The notes below the pieces were generated by a model. The model had not been told where the DNA came from, did not search any database, and saw nothing but the letters and a program-made list of their open reading frames with translations. Positions 5,713 to 13,860 of a stretch of DNA of 15,213 nucleotides are shown here, one piece after another (position 1 is the stretch's first letter; each line of letters begins with the position of its first letter). The stretch lies in assembly GCA_904501775.1 (NCBI GenBank), contig CAJGCJ010000034.1, positions 1-15,213 of the forward strand, read 5' to 3'. A program made the translations under genes and the position numbers. The stretch is from an uncultured Bacteroidaceae bacterium. Lineage in GTDB: Bacteria; Bacteroidota; Bacteroidia; Bacteroidales; Bacteroidaceae.

Positions 5713-6681
5713 ATGGAAAAAGTTAGAATAACTGAGTTTGCCGACCCTGTATGCACATGGTGCTGGGGCGCTTCGGCTATATTGCGTGCGATTGAATACA
5801 GATACGACGGACAGATAGAGATTGATTACTCTATGTCTGTAATGATTGATGATATCAGGACATTCAGCGACAGGCGTCTGCAAATTGGAGGTAACGACAT
5901 TGAGATGTCGAACCGTAAAATCCTTTCCCACTGGCTCGACGCATCAACGCTGCATGGCATGCCGGTAGAAGAGCACGGTTTTCATCTGTTCGACAATGAA
6001 CATCGCTCTACAATGCCTCAATGCAGAGCCTACATAACGGCAAAGATGTATGACACAAAACATCCAAGCAACAGAAAAGGCGCCAAACATTACTTCAGAC
6101 ATATTCAGGAGAGCACTGCATGCAATGCCATGAAGACAGGAAACAACGATGTCCTTGCCGACATTGCAGCCACCGTCGGATACGAACCTGCAAAGTTCAA
6201 GGTCATGATGCGCAGTGAAGATGTTGCACGTCAACTCGAAAAGGAACGCGCATCAGCCATACGTTATGATATAAAATCGACACCAACGTTCATAATAAGT
6301 TTCAAAGAAAATGAAAGGAAAGCCGAGGGCTACACCACTTGCGAGAAACTGGAGAATATCATAACAGAAATAACTGATGGCAAGGTTACTCCTCGTCGCA
6401 TTGAACGCCTTGTTCCCACTCAAGAGAATATCCTCAAGTTTATAGAGTGCCATAAAGAGGTATATCCTGTAGAAATAGCTGCCACATTCGGACTTAAAAG
6501 AAAATATGGACATTCGTCACTCAACATCGAATCTTACGAGCTGTTACCCGACATAATTGAAGAGCTCATAAAGGAGAAAGAGATAACCATCACCCCAAAA
6601 GCCAACAGTTTTAAGATTATCTGCTGCAAGCATCGCAGCAGCACGCAGGAGAAAGAACACAATTACGCCGGTTATTTCTGA
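5713..6681 (+). CDS. DsbA/FrnE-like thioredoxin-fold protein with C-terminal extension
   Basis: This 322-residue protein lacks a signal peptide, so it is probably cytoplasmic. Residues 1-230 form a DsbA-type thioredoxin fold with the redox motif Cys14-Thr-Trp-Cys17 in FADPVCTWCWGAS and the cis-proline loop KSTPTFII (188-195, Pro191). DPxCxWCWG is typical of the FrnE/YjbH-like branch of cytoplasmic DsbA relatives rather than periplasmic DsbA. Such proteins act as thiol oxidoreductases or isomerases, or as protease adaptors (SpxH in Firmicutes). Residues 236-305 look like an added helical domain ending in short strands, with VEIAATFGL and LLPDIIEELIKEKEITITPK resembling a small winged-helix fold. 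The tail has a Cys-Cys pair (304-305). The gene is monocistronic, divergent from bamD, and ends at a shared terminator. The substrate is unknown. Confidence 0.8.
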   Translation: MEKVRITEFADPVCTWCWGASAILRAIEYRYDGQIEIDYSMSVMIDDIRTFSDRRLQIGGNDIEMSNRKILSHWLDASTLHGMPVEEHGFHLFDNEHRSTMPQCRAYITAKMYDTKHPSNRKGAKHYFRHIQESTACNAMKTGNNDVLADIAATVGYEPAKFKVMMRSEDVARQLEKERASAIRYDIKSTPTFIISFKENERKAEGYTTCEKLENIITEITDGKVTPRRIERLVPTQENILKFIECHKEVYPVEIAATFGLKRKYGHSSLNIESYELLPDIIEELIKEKEITITPKANSFKIICCKHRSSTQEKEHNYAGYF

Positions 6682-6696
6682 TATAAATTATAAAAC

Positions 6697-6731
6697 ATAA
6701 ACAGGGAGCGATATCATCGCTCCCTGTTTAT
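6697..6731. terminator. Bidirectional terminator between the DsbA-like gene and mscS
   Basis: A perfect 16-bp stem (6697-6712 with 6716-6731) closes a three-base loop. Its GC-rich middle (CAGGGAGCGAT) is flanked by A-tracts on one side and TTTA on the other, so it can end transcripts from both directions. It starts 15 bases after the DsbA-like stop and ends 13 bases before the mscS stop. Confidence 0.88.
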
Positions 6732-6744
6732 ACAATCCTATCAT

Positions 6745-7668
6745 TTAACCTTGATTTTCTTTATTCACATTAATTGTAAGTGTCTGATAGGGGAAGTTCA
6801 GTCCACGCTTAGGCAGCGTCTCGTAAATATTCTGATTCATCTTGAAATATACGCCCCAATAGTTCTCCTGACGTACCCACACGCGAACGACAATATCAAT
6901 TGAACTTGCACTCAAAGATGAAAGGCCTATAAAATGTTCAGGCGATTTAAGTATTCTTTCATCTGCAGCTATAAGTTCCTCGATAACAGTTTTTGCCTTT
7001 TCATAGTCGTCGCCATACGAGATGCTGAAAGTAAAATCAACTCGACGGAGTTCCTCGCGAGAGTAGTTGTTTACAATACCTGTCGACATAGGACCGTTAG
7101 GAACAAGAATAATCTTGTTATCTCCAGTCTTGAGCATTGTATTGAAAATCTGTATCTCCTTTACGACACCCGACTGTCCTTGCGCCTCAATGAAGTCACC
7201 TACCTTATAAGGACGGAAAAGAAGTATCATAACACCGCCGGCAAAGTTCTGCAAAGTACCGCTCAATGCCATACCTATTGCAACACCGGCCGAGGCGAAG
7301 AGTGCTATGAATGAAGATGTATCGATACCAAAGATGCTTATACTCATTATTATAAGAACCATCAGCAGTACGACATCAATAAGGCTTACAAGGAAACCTC
7401 GTATAGATACATTGACATTCCTCTTCTCCATCAACAGTTTTGTAACGGAGATCAGACGTTTGGTAGCCCAGCGTCCTACAAACCACAGAAGAACGACTTT
7501 GAGAACTTTTGCACAGAATGTGAGACAATATTTTGTAATCACCTCTATTATCTCAGGGAAAGTAAGTCCCGAGAGCGCTGCAAAAGCATCTTGTACAGAA
7601 GGGACAGCAGTTGCTACTGTATCGGGGACCTCTGCCAATGCTGTTAAAAATGTAAATAAGATAATCAT
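6745..7668 (-). CDS. mscS: Small-conductance mechanosensitive channel, MscS family
   Basis: This 307-residue inner-membrane channel opens under membrane tension to release solutes during osmotic downshock. Hydrophobic helices lie at about 50-66 and 92-112. The pore helix is at about 119-150, with the Gly/Ala pattern ASAGVAIGMALSGTLQNFAGG that lines MscS pores. A cytoplasmic beta domain follows, with FRPYKVGDFIEAQGQSGVV and IILVPNGPM, and then the alpha/beta vestibule domain. I prefer the ATG at 7668. It leaves 13 bases after the peroxiredoxin stop and starts with a hydrophobic segment (MIILFTFLTALAE) that may be a signal or partial helix. An in-frame ATG at 7716 would overlap the upstream gene by 35 bases. 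It is the last gene of the four-gene run and ends at a bidirectional terminator. Confidence 0.92.
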   Translation of the reverse strand: MIILFTFLTALAEVPDTVATAVPSVQDAFAALSGLTFPEIIEVITKYCLTFCAKVLKVVLLWFVGRWATKRLISVTKLLMEKRNVNVSIRGFLVSLIDVVLLMVLIIMSISIFGIDTSSFIALFASAGVAIGMALSGTLQNFAGGVMILLFRPYKVGDFIEAQGQSGVVKEIQIFNTMLKTGDNKIILVPNGPMSTGIVNNYSREELRRVDFTFSISYGDDYEKAKTVIEELIAADERILKSPEHFIGLSSLSASSIDIVVRVWVRQENYWGVYFKMNQNIYETLPKRGLNFPYQTLTINVNKENQG

Positions 7669-7681
7669 AATGGTTATATTA

Positions 7682-8137
7682 TCAACTGTTGTTATCAAGA
7701 ATCTGTCGGGCCGCATTCTTTGTATCGACCTTTTTAATCACACGCTCCACTATTCCGTCACTGCTTACAACAAAAGTTGTACGTATTATACCCATATAAC
7801 TGCGGCCGGCCATTTTCTTTTGCCCCCACACGCCAAAAGACTCAATCAACGCACGGTCAGTATCCACTATCAACGGGAAGTTCAAACTCTGTTTCTCTTT
7901 AAAGCGTTTGTGTGACGCAGCACTGTCGGCGCTTACACCAACCACAGCATACCCTGCCGAAACAAGTTCATCCATGCCGTCACGCAAAGAGCAAGCTTCT
8001 GCTGTACATCCGGGTGTACTGTCTTTGGGATAAAAATATATCACAACTTTCTTATCACCGAACTGTGAGAGAAAAACCTTGTTACCCTCTTCGTCCACGC
8101 CCAGATAATCGGGCACTCTGTCTGTAATCTCCAACAT
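7682..8137 (-). CDS. bcp: Thioredoxin-dependent peroxiredoxin, Bcp/PrxQ type
   Basis: This 151-residue cytoplasmic enzyme would reduce hydrogen peroxide and organic hydroperoxides using thioredoxin. The peroxidatic site lies in YFYPKDSTPGCTAEACSLRD, with Cys44 as peroxidatic cysteine. Cys49, five residues on, is the resolving cysteine typical of the alpha-helical PrxQ subgroup. The Thr-x-x-Cys active-site pattern, the later VVGVSADSAASHKRF stretch and the RTTFVVSSDG strand are all present. Length is normal. I chose the ATG at 8137, two bases after the PPIase stop; a TTG at 8143 would add two residues and overlap that gene. It lies between the PPIase and mscS genes, so translation is probably coupled to its neighbours. 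Confidence 0.95.
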   Translation of the reverse strand: MLEITDRVPDYLGVDEEGNKVFLSQFGDKKVVIYFYPKDSTPGCTAEACSLRDGMDELVSAGYAVVGVSADSAASHKRFKEKQSLNFPLIVDTDRALIESFGVWGQKKMAGRSYMGIIRTTFVVSSDGIVERVIKKVDTKNAARQILDNNS

Positions 8138-8139
8138 AA

Positions 8140-8820
8140 TCAATTCTTTATTCTTGCTTTTAATATACGTACATCATTTATGGGACGATTCAGGGAATCG
8201 CGCTCAACGTTCTGTATGCGCTCAACTACATCAAGTCCCGATGTAACCTCACCGAACACGGTATATTGTCCATCAAGATAGGGAGCACCGCCCTCCTTTA
8301 GATATGTATTCAACTGTTCATCGGTAAAGGTCATGCGATAGCCCGTGCGATATTCGGTCTTTTGCACCAACCGCTGCAGCTTGTTCAGGGTATATGTCTC
8401 GCCATATACTATATAGAACTGGGTTGCTGATGACATCTTTGCCGGATTGATATCGTCACCTTCGCGTGCTGCTGCAACTGCACCACGTTTATGGAACAAC
8501 GACGGTTTAATCTCGGCATTCAGACGGTAATCGAGGTCACCATCGCCAAGCATAACACCCGGAGGTGCATATTTTGAATTGATGTCACCACCCTGTATCA
8601 TAAAATCGGGGATAACACGGTGGAACAGCAATGAATCGTAGAACGACTGCTCGACGAGTGAAATGAAATTATCGCGATGATTGGGTGTCTCGTCATATAA
8701 CATGAACTCTATAGTACCCATTGTGGTCTCCATTACAACCACAGTTCCGGTATCTTTCGGCGAGTCACAAGAGAGTAATAGCGAACACGCTACAACAAAC
8801 ATCCATAATGAATTCTTCAT
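8140..8820 (-). CDS. Cyclophilin-type peptidyl-prolyl isomerase lipoprotein
   Basis: This 226-residue envelope lipoprotein would catalyse proline cis-trans isomerisation during folding of exported proteins. The signal peptide MKNSLWMFVVACSLLLSC carries a lipobox with lipidated Cys18. The cyclophilin domain (about 26-225) has the active-site block FHRVIPDFMIQGGD (66-79, catalytic Arg68), then SSATQFYIVYG (130-140) and LDGQYTVFGEVTSGLDVVERI (182-202). About 40 residues (140-180) are inserted between the last two blocks, where short bacterial cyclophilins have a brief loop; that insert is charged and helical (LNKLQRLVQKTEY, FTDEQLNTYLKEGG). The residues after the lipid cysteine do not form an acidic export signal, so a periplasmic position is likely. 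It follows the GH16 gene by 24 bases and precedes the peroxiredoxin gene by two. Confidence 0.93.
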   Translation of the reverse strand: MKNSLWMFVVACSLLLSCDSPKDTGTVVVMETTMGTIEFMLYDETPNHRDNFISLVEQSFYDSLLFHRVIPDFMIQGGDINSKYAPPGVMLGDGDLDYRLNAEIKPSLFHKRGAVAAAREGDDINPAKMSSATQFYIVYGETYTLNKLQRLVQKTEYRTGYRMTFTDEQLNTYLKEGGAPYLDGQYTVFGEVTSGLDVVERIQNVERDSLNRPINDVRILKARIKN

Positions 8821-8844
8821 AATATCTGATTTTTATAAGACTAC

Positions 8845-11586
8845 CTACTTCACGAGCAACTTGGTTCCATTAACCACATAAACGCCTTGCGGCAATTGGA
8901 ATGTATGAATATCGTCTACAACAGCCTCAGCTACAATGCGCCCTGTCATATCAAAGACTTTCACATCCGACGATTTGGTTACAGCTACCGATATACCCTT
9001 CTCTACCGCAACGACATCCATGCTGTCTGCGCACTCTACAATCGCGACACCCACAGTACCATTGGTATTCTGCATACCCTCTTTCTGGTAAACGCGCACC
9101 CAGTCAAACAGTGTTTCGTATGTATGGGATACATCTGCAGGTGCTGCCCATGAGCCGTCGCCGACACTCTGGTTCAGTATCAGATGGAAGTGCTTGTCAA
9201 ACGGCCACTGTCCCTTATCAAGATACGACTGGATAGTAGACTTTGCATATCGGCCCACCTCGTTGCCGTCAACATACCAGATAAGCAGGTTCTCGCTCCA
9301 CTCGAGTCCATAGGTGTGATAACAGCTAAGGTCGAGTGATATATCGAAGCTCGATTTGGGATTATGCTTGTTTCCCAAGTCATATGTCCAGTTCGAATGG
9401 ATTGTGTGCCATGTATGGTTCTGTGCATCAATAGCTTCCCAGATATCAATCTCACCGCAGTCGGGCCATCCTGCACTCTGTTCCTCGGGCATCATCCAGA
9501 AGGCCGGGAAGTTGCCTGAGTAGGGATTTGTCAGAATACGACACTCTACATATCCGTATGTAAAGCCAAAGCGGCCGTTGCTCTTTATTCCACCTGTTAT
9601 CATAGGAACGTTATCAGTCGATGTATCGGGATTGGGAATTGCCCGTGCAACAAGGTTGCCATCTTTTATGTATACCACCTCTTTGCTATCGCTGAGCCAA
9701 CGGTTCCAAGTTGAACTATAACGCTTGCAACGCATCCACTTTTCGTCTACAGGCTGCGAATAATCCTGAGCATTGAACTCGTCGCTGAACACCAAACGAT
9801 ACTCGGCATCGGCTGTCACCCTATACTCAGCTGTAATCTCTATGTCTCCGTTTACACTATCGGCAGGGATAGTAAATGACTCGTCCGAAGGAGTGTACTC
9901 GCTCCATTGGCAGTTGCCATTGATATATTGGGGACCATCGAAGTTATATCCATGCTTGACTTTTAACGTTGAAAGAACATAACCTTGTGCTACCGGCTTT
10001 GCAACCGCCTCAATGGGAGTATAAGGAGAGACTTTAAGAGGAAGCGCCCAACCATAGCCGTCGTATATGTTTCCGTTGACTGTATTCAGTGTCAACGAAT
10101 AGTCGCCATTGCATACATTAAGTATGAAGTCGACCACCTGACCGCCGTTGGCTGTTATTCCGCTTGAGCCTGCCGATGACACATCGTTCTTATCGGCCTT
10201 AAGACGCACGCGATATTTTCCCGAAGAGAGCATCGGCGAGAGAGTAAAAGAGGGCAAGGATGATGAAGTCGCATCAACATGCTCACCCTTACTGTTCTTG
10301 CCATCATACCATGTATAAGATACAAGTTCGCTCGACATTGACTGATGGGCATTGTCGCCTGTTGCAACCGAGAACTTACCGTCATTATTATAATCTACAT
10401 AAAGATAATAGTGCATGCCCTCGTTTTCGGCCGACACCTTGCAATTAATTGTTGCACCGGCTGTAGTACACACCTCGTTCTTTGTAAGATTATTATACAA
10501 TTTTGAATTTTGTGGTATAGATATACTCTTTTTTGCTCCATCTGACGAAGTTACTTCAAAACTCTTTATTCTATATGAGCTGTTTGTAAGTTCTTCATTA
10601 GCATCAAATGAGAGGGAATAGTTGTCGTTTGAATCATCATCGGCCATCTTTACAAACTTTGCCTGAAGACGGACATCACCGTCGAGCATCGAAGCGGGAA
10701 TTTCAAGTTTGTTATCTGCAATCTGATAACCGGGAATAATATCAAGACTATTTTGTGCCACGCCGCATTTATGGCTCTCGCCATCGAGATTATATCCATG
10801 CAGAATTTCAATTGCATCGCACATATAGCCATCGGCGGGTGTCACATTTATTGCCAAAGGCTTTCCAAAGGGATGCTTATAACCATTGATTGAAGTTCCA
10901 TCAGCAAGTGAGAGCGTTCCATTATCGGATGCGCTTGCTGTAATGTATGAATATTCGCCATGGATATTAATGCGCACGTCGCATATTGCTCCACCGTTTT
11001 TAAGTATGCCGTTTCCATCTTCACGTCGGCCACCAGCATCGTTCGAAGCCCAATCCACCTTGTAGCGCATGCGATAGAATCCGTTAGGCAGATTGGCAGG
11101 TATTGTAAACGAAGGAGGATTAAGTGTATTGGGAGACGACAACGACTCGCCTTTGCTGTTATATCCTTTTCCAGAACCCTGCACCGGTTCTACATAAGAG
11201 AAAGCCATGACATCGCTTCCTTCAGGTATAGAACAGTCGCTATTAAGCGTTGTATTGAATGCACCATCCTGTCCTTGGTCGAGATATACATATCCGTGCA
11301 TCCAACTGCCGCTGTAATTGAATGTCGCTGTAACTTTTTCACCGGCAGAAGCCGTAAAGACTGGGGAATCGACAAGTGAATAGACCTTCTGCGGAGATGG
11401 AATGGATATTGTTTGGGCAGCACCGTTGGCACCTGTCAACACAACACCGGTCAGACGGCGGTCGTTACGCGTATAATCCTGCGACTTGTCAAAGTTCGTA
11501 GGATAATAATCCGTTTCACTCTGCGCATCTACAACAGGTGAGAGCAACAGTAGCAAGAAGCCAATAAAACAGTTGATTGTTTTCAT
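8845..11586 (-). CDS. Secreted multidomain GH16 endo-beta-glucanase (laminarinase-like)
   Basis: This 913-residue secreted protein ends in a glycoside hydrolase family 16 domain (about 596-836). Its catalytic motif is EIDIWE, with nucleophile Glu712, Asp714 and acid/base Glu717; the extra residue in ExDxxE is typical of laminarinase-type beta-1,3-glucanases. Supporting stretches are GRFGFTYGYVECRI, NFPAFWMMPEE, HTYGLEWSENLLIWYVDG and FHLILNQSVGDGSW. A signal peptide (MKTINCFIGFLLLLLSPVVDAQ) starts it. Before the catalytic domain, two GEVED-like modules (about 40-212 and 325-495, each with a VDYNNDGKF-like strand) alternate with two beta-repeat segments containing HGYNLDGES or HGYNFDGPQ. The last 45 residues (VKVFDMTGRIVAEAV...LPQGVYVVNG) resemble a type IX sorting domain. 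I chose the ATG at 11586: the frame is open to 11634, but that overlaps the promoter. The exact substrate is not determined. Confidence 0.92.
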   Translation of the reverse strand: MKTINCFIGFLLLLLSPVVDAQSETDYYPTNFDKSQDYTRNDRRLTGVVLTGANGAAQTISIPSPQKVYSLVDSPVFTASAGEKVTATFNYSGSWMHGYVYLDQGQDGAFNTTLNSDCSIPEGSDVMAFSYVEPVQGSGKGYNSKGESLSSPNTLNPPSFTIPANLPNGFYRMRYKVDWASNDAGGRREDGNGILKNGGAICDVRINIHGEYSYITASASDNGTLSLADGTSINGYKHPFGKPLAINVTPADGYMCDAIEILHGYNLDGESHKCGVAQNSLDIIPGYQIADNKLEIPASMLDGDVRLQAKFVKMADDDSNDNYSLSFDANEELTNSSYRIKSFEVTSSDGAKKSISIPQNSKLYNNLTKNEVCTTAGATINCKVSAENEGMHYYLYVDYNNDGKFSVATGDNAHQSMSSELVSYTWYDGKNSKGEHVDATSSSLPSFTLSPMLSSGKYRVRLKADKNDVSSAGSSGITANGGQVVDFILNVCNGDYSLTLNTVNGNIYDGYGWALPLKVSPYTPIEAVAKPVAQGYVLSTLKVKHGYNFDGPQYINGNCQWSEYTPSDESFTIPADSVNGDIEITAEYRVTADAEYRLVFSDEFNAQDYSQPVDEKWMRCKRYSSTWNRWLSDSKEVVYIKDGNLVARAIPNPDTSTDNVPMITGGIKSNGRFGFTYGYVECRILTNPYSGNFPAFWMMPEEQSAGWPDCGEIDIWEAIDAQNHTWHTIHSNWTYDLGNKHNPKSSFDISLDLSCYHTYGLEWSENLLIWYVDGNEVGRYAKSTIQSYLDKGQWPFDKHFHLILNQSVGDGSWAAPADVSHTYETLFDWVRVYQKEGMQNTNGTVGVAIVECADSMDVVAVEKGISVAVTKSSDVKVFDMTGRIVAEAVVDDIHTFQLPQGVYVVNGTKLLVK
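9817..11469 (-). repeat. Internal duplication in the GH16 protein (GEVED plus beta-repeat, two copies)
   Basis: The coding sequence for residues about 40-315 and 322-590 encodes two diverged copies of the same pair of modules. Matching landmarks are GYVYLDQGQDGAFN and YYLYVDYNNDGKFS, PPSFTIPANLPNGFYRMRYK and LPSFTLSPMLSSGKYRVRLK, ILKNGGAICDVRINI and ITANGGQVVDFILNV, and ILHGYNLDGES and VKHGYNFDGPQ. The copies are similar in protein but not recognisably in DNA, so the duplication is old. Boundaries are approximate. Confidence 0.8.
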
Positions 11587-11631
11587 ATTATCTATTTTTA
11601 GAATATTCGAAGAGACTCTTTTTCGAAACCT

Positions 11632-11663
11632 CAAAGGTAATAATTTATATTATTAGATACAAA
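11632..11663 (-). promoter_or_regulatory. Promoter of the GH16-PPIase-bcp-mscS run
   Basis: On the minus strand a perfect TTTG (11663-11660) is followed after 20 bases by TACCTTTG (11639-11632), a perfect match to the Bacteroidetes promoter (TTTG, 19-21 bases, TAnnTTTG). It predicts a leader of about 40 bases before the ATG at 11586 and excludes the in-frame ATG at 11634 as the main start. Confidence 0.75.
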
Positions 11664-11721
11664 CTAATAACATCCAATTGTTATAATATCTTTACATTGC
11701 CATTTTAGGGATTTCATATAT

Positions 11722-11752
11722 ATTGTTATTTCATAAATATCCCTTATCTTAG
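11722..11752 (+). promoter_or_regulatory. Candidate promoter for uvrB
   Basis: ATTG (11722-11725) is followed after 19 bases by TATCTTAG (11745-11752). Each box has one mismatch from the Bacteroidetes consensus. Spacing and a short leader of about 20 bases before the ATG at 11782 fit. No LexA-type operator was recognised here. Confidence 0.4.
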
Positions 11753-11781
11753 TACGATTTTTCAAAGAGAAGAGACAGAAG

Positions 11782-13803
11782 ATGAAATTCGAATTGGTAT
11801 CCGATTACAAGCCAATGGGCGACCAGCCCGAGGCTATTGCACAACTGGTGGATGGGGTAAGGAACGGCACTCACGCGCAGACACTGCTCGGAGTAACCGG
11901 CTCGGGAAAGACATTTACCATGGCAAATGTAATTAAAGAAATAAACCGTCCCACACTCATACTAAGCCACAACAAGACCCTTGCAGCCCAACTCTACAAC
12001 GAGTTCAAGGGATTCTTCCCAAACAACGCCGTTGAGTATTATGTTTCGTACTATGACTATTACCAGCCCGAGGCATATATTCCCTCGACCGACACATACA
12101 TAGAGAAAGACCTTGCCATAAACGATGAAATCGACAAGTTACGTCTGTCGGCGACATCGGCACTGCTTTCGGGGCGCAAGGATGTCGTTGTAATATCCTC
12201 GGTTTCGTGCATATACGGCATGGGCAACCCTTCGGATTTCTATAACAATGTGATAGAGGTTAAGACTGGTATGTTGCTCGACCGCAATGTCTTCCTACGG
12301 CAATTGGTAGGCAGCCTGTATGTAAGGAACGACATCGAACTGAGCCGCGGTAATTTCCGCGTAAAGGGAGATACCGTAGAGGTTAGTCTCGCATACAGCG
12401 ACCATGTGCTGCGCATAACATTCTGGGATGACGAGATTGATGGCATTGAGGAGATTGACCCTGCTACAGGCATCAGAATAACCGAATTCGAAGAGTATAA
12501 GATATACCCGGCAAATCTTTTCATGACGACAAAAGAGAGCACCATACGAGCAATAGCTGAAATTGAAAAGGACCTTGCCGAGCGAACCGATTACTTCAAG
12601 GAGATAGGCAAGCCCTTTGAAGCAAAGCGACTCTACGAGCGCGTTACATACGACATCGAGATGCTCAGAGAACTGGGCCACTGTTCGGGAATAGAGAACT
12701 ACTCACGCTATTTCGATGGACGCGAGCCGGGTACCCGACCCTACTGTCTACTCGACTTTTTCCCAAAGGAGTTTTTGCTTATCATTGATGAGAGCCATGT
12801 GAGCGTACCGCAAATACATGCCATGTATGGTGGCGACCGCGCACGAAAGAGTAACCTTGTAGAGTTCGGTTTCCGACTTCCGGCAGCATTCGACAACCGC
12901 CCTTTAAAGTTCGAGGAATTCACCCAACTGACACATCAGGTCATATATGTAAGTGCCACACCTAACGACTACGAGCTATCAGAGAGCGAAGGAGTAATTG
13001 TGGAGCAGGTGATACGCCCTACCGGTTTATTGGACCCTGTGATTGAGGTAAGGCCATGCAAGAATCAGGTGGACGACCTTATGGAAGAGATACAGTTGCG
13101 TAGCGAGCGTAACGAAAGAGTACTTGTGACAACCCTTACAAAACGTATGGCCGAAGAGCTTACCGCATATCTGCAGAAGAACGGAGTCAGATGCAACTAC
13201 ATACACAGCGACATAGACACGCTCGACCGCATACAGATAATGACCGATCTCAGAGAAGGCATATATGATGTGCTGATAGGCGTAAACCTGCTGCGCGAAG
13301 GACTCGATTTGCCCGAAGTCTCTTTGGTCGCTGTATTGGATGCCGACAAGCCGGGATTCCTGCGCGATGAGCGCTCACTGACGCAGACTGCAGGAAGAGC
13401 CGCTCGCAACGTAAACGGACTTGTTATCTTCTATGCCGACACTATTACATCGGGAATGCAGAAGACTATTAACGAGACCAACAGACGACGCAAGAAACAG
13501 ATGGCATACAACACTGCCAACGGCATAACTCCTACCCAAATCAAAAAGCAGATAAGCAATGTCCTTGCACAGGATAAGAGAGAGAACAGAAAACAGATGC
13601 TGTACACAACCGATAGCACCACACCTGCCATTGCATGCGACCCCGTTGTTGAGTATATGAGTTACGAACAACTCGAAAAGAGCATCGCACGCACCAAGCG
13701 ATTGATGGAAGAGGCTGCCGAGAAGATGGACTTCATAGAGGCAGCACAGTACCGCGACGAAATGTTCAGGCTGCAAGAACTGCTTAAGAAGAAAAAGGAT
13801 TGA
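11782..13803 (+). CDS. uvrB: Excinuclease ABC subunit B (UvrB)
   Basis: This 673-residue protein is the damage-verifying helicase-like subunit of nucleotide excision repair, acting with UvrA and UvrC. Helicase motifs are in order: Walker A GVTGSGKT (37-44), the beta-hairpin YYDYYQPEAYIPSTDTYIEKD (90-110) that inserts between the DNA strands, DESH (336-339), YVSATP (389-394), and QTAGRAARN (535-543). The UvrA-contact region lies in the middle. The C-terminal UVR coiled-coil motif (about 632-667, KSIARTKRLMEEAAEKMDFIEAAQYRDEM) binds UvrC. Length is standard and no motif is missing. The ATG at 11782 gives the canonical start MKFELVSDYKPMGDQPEAI. It is divergent from the GH16 gene, and 57 bases separate it from the MATE gene downstream with no clear terminator between. 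Confidence 0.99.
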   Translation: MKFELVSDYKPMGDQPEAIAQLVDGVRNGTHAQTLLGVTGSGKTFTMANVIKEINRPTLILSHNKTLAAQLYNEFKGFFPNNAVEYYVSYYDYYQPEAYIPSTDTYIEKDLAINDEIDKLRLSATSALLSGRKDVVVISSVSCIYGMGNPSDFYNNVIEVKTGMLLDRNVFLRQLVGSLYVRNDIELSRGNFRVKGDTVEVSLAYSDHVLRITFWDDEIDGIEEIDPATGIRITEFEEYKIYPANLFMTTKESTIRAIAEIEKDLAERTDYFKEIGKPFEAKRLYERVTYDIEMLRELGHCSGIENYSRYFDGREPGTRPYCLLDFFPKEFLLIIDESHVSVPQIHAMYGGDRARKSNLVEFGFRLPAAFDNRPLKFEEFTQLTHQVIYVSATPNDYELSESEGVIVEQVIRPTGLLDPVIEVRPCKNQVDDLMEEIQLRSERNERVLVTTLTKRMAEELTAYLQKNGVRCNYIHSDIDTLDRIQIMTDLREGIYDVLIGVNLLREGLDLPEVSLVAVLDADKPGFLRDERSLTQTAGRAARNVNGLVIFYADTITSGMQKTINETNRRRKKQMAYNTANGITPTQIKKQISNVLAQDKRENRKQMLYTTDSTTPAIACDPVVEYMSYEQLEKSIARTKRLMEEAAEKMDFIEAAQYRDEMFRLQELLKKKKD

Positions 13804-13860
13804 CGCTACAGCTCAGCTGTATAGCCCTGCATACACAGACCTTTAAAACACTCAACCCAG

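Noticed and set aside
13803..13860. Small inverted repeat ACAGCTCAGCTGT between uvrB and the MATE gene as a terminator
   Set aside because: The stem has only six pairs around a one-base centre and no T-tract follows on the plus strand.
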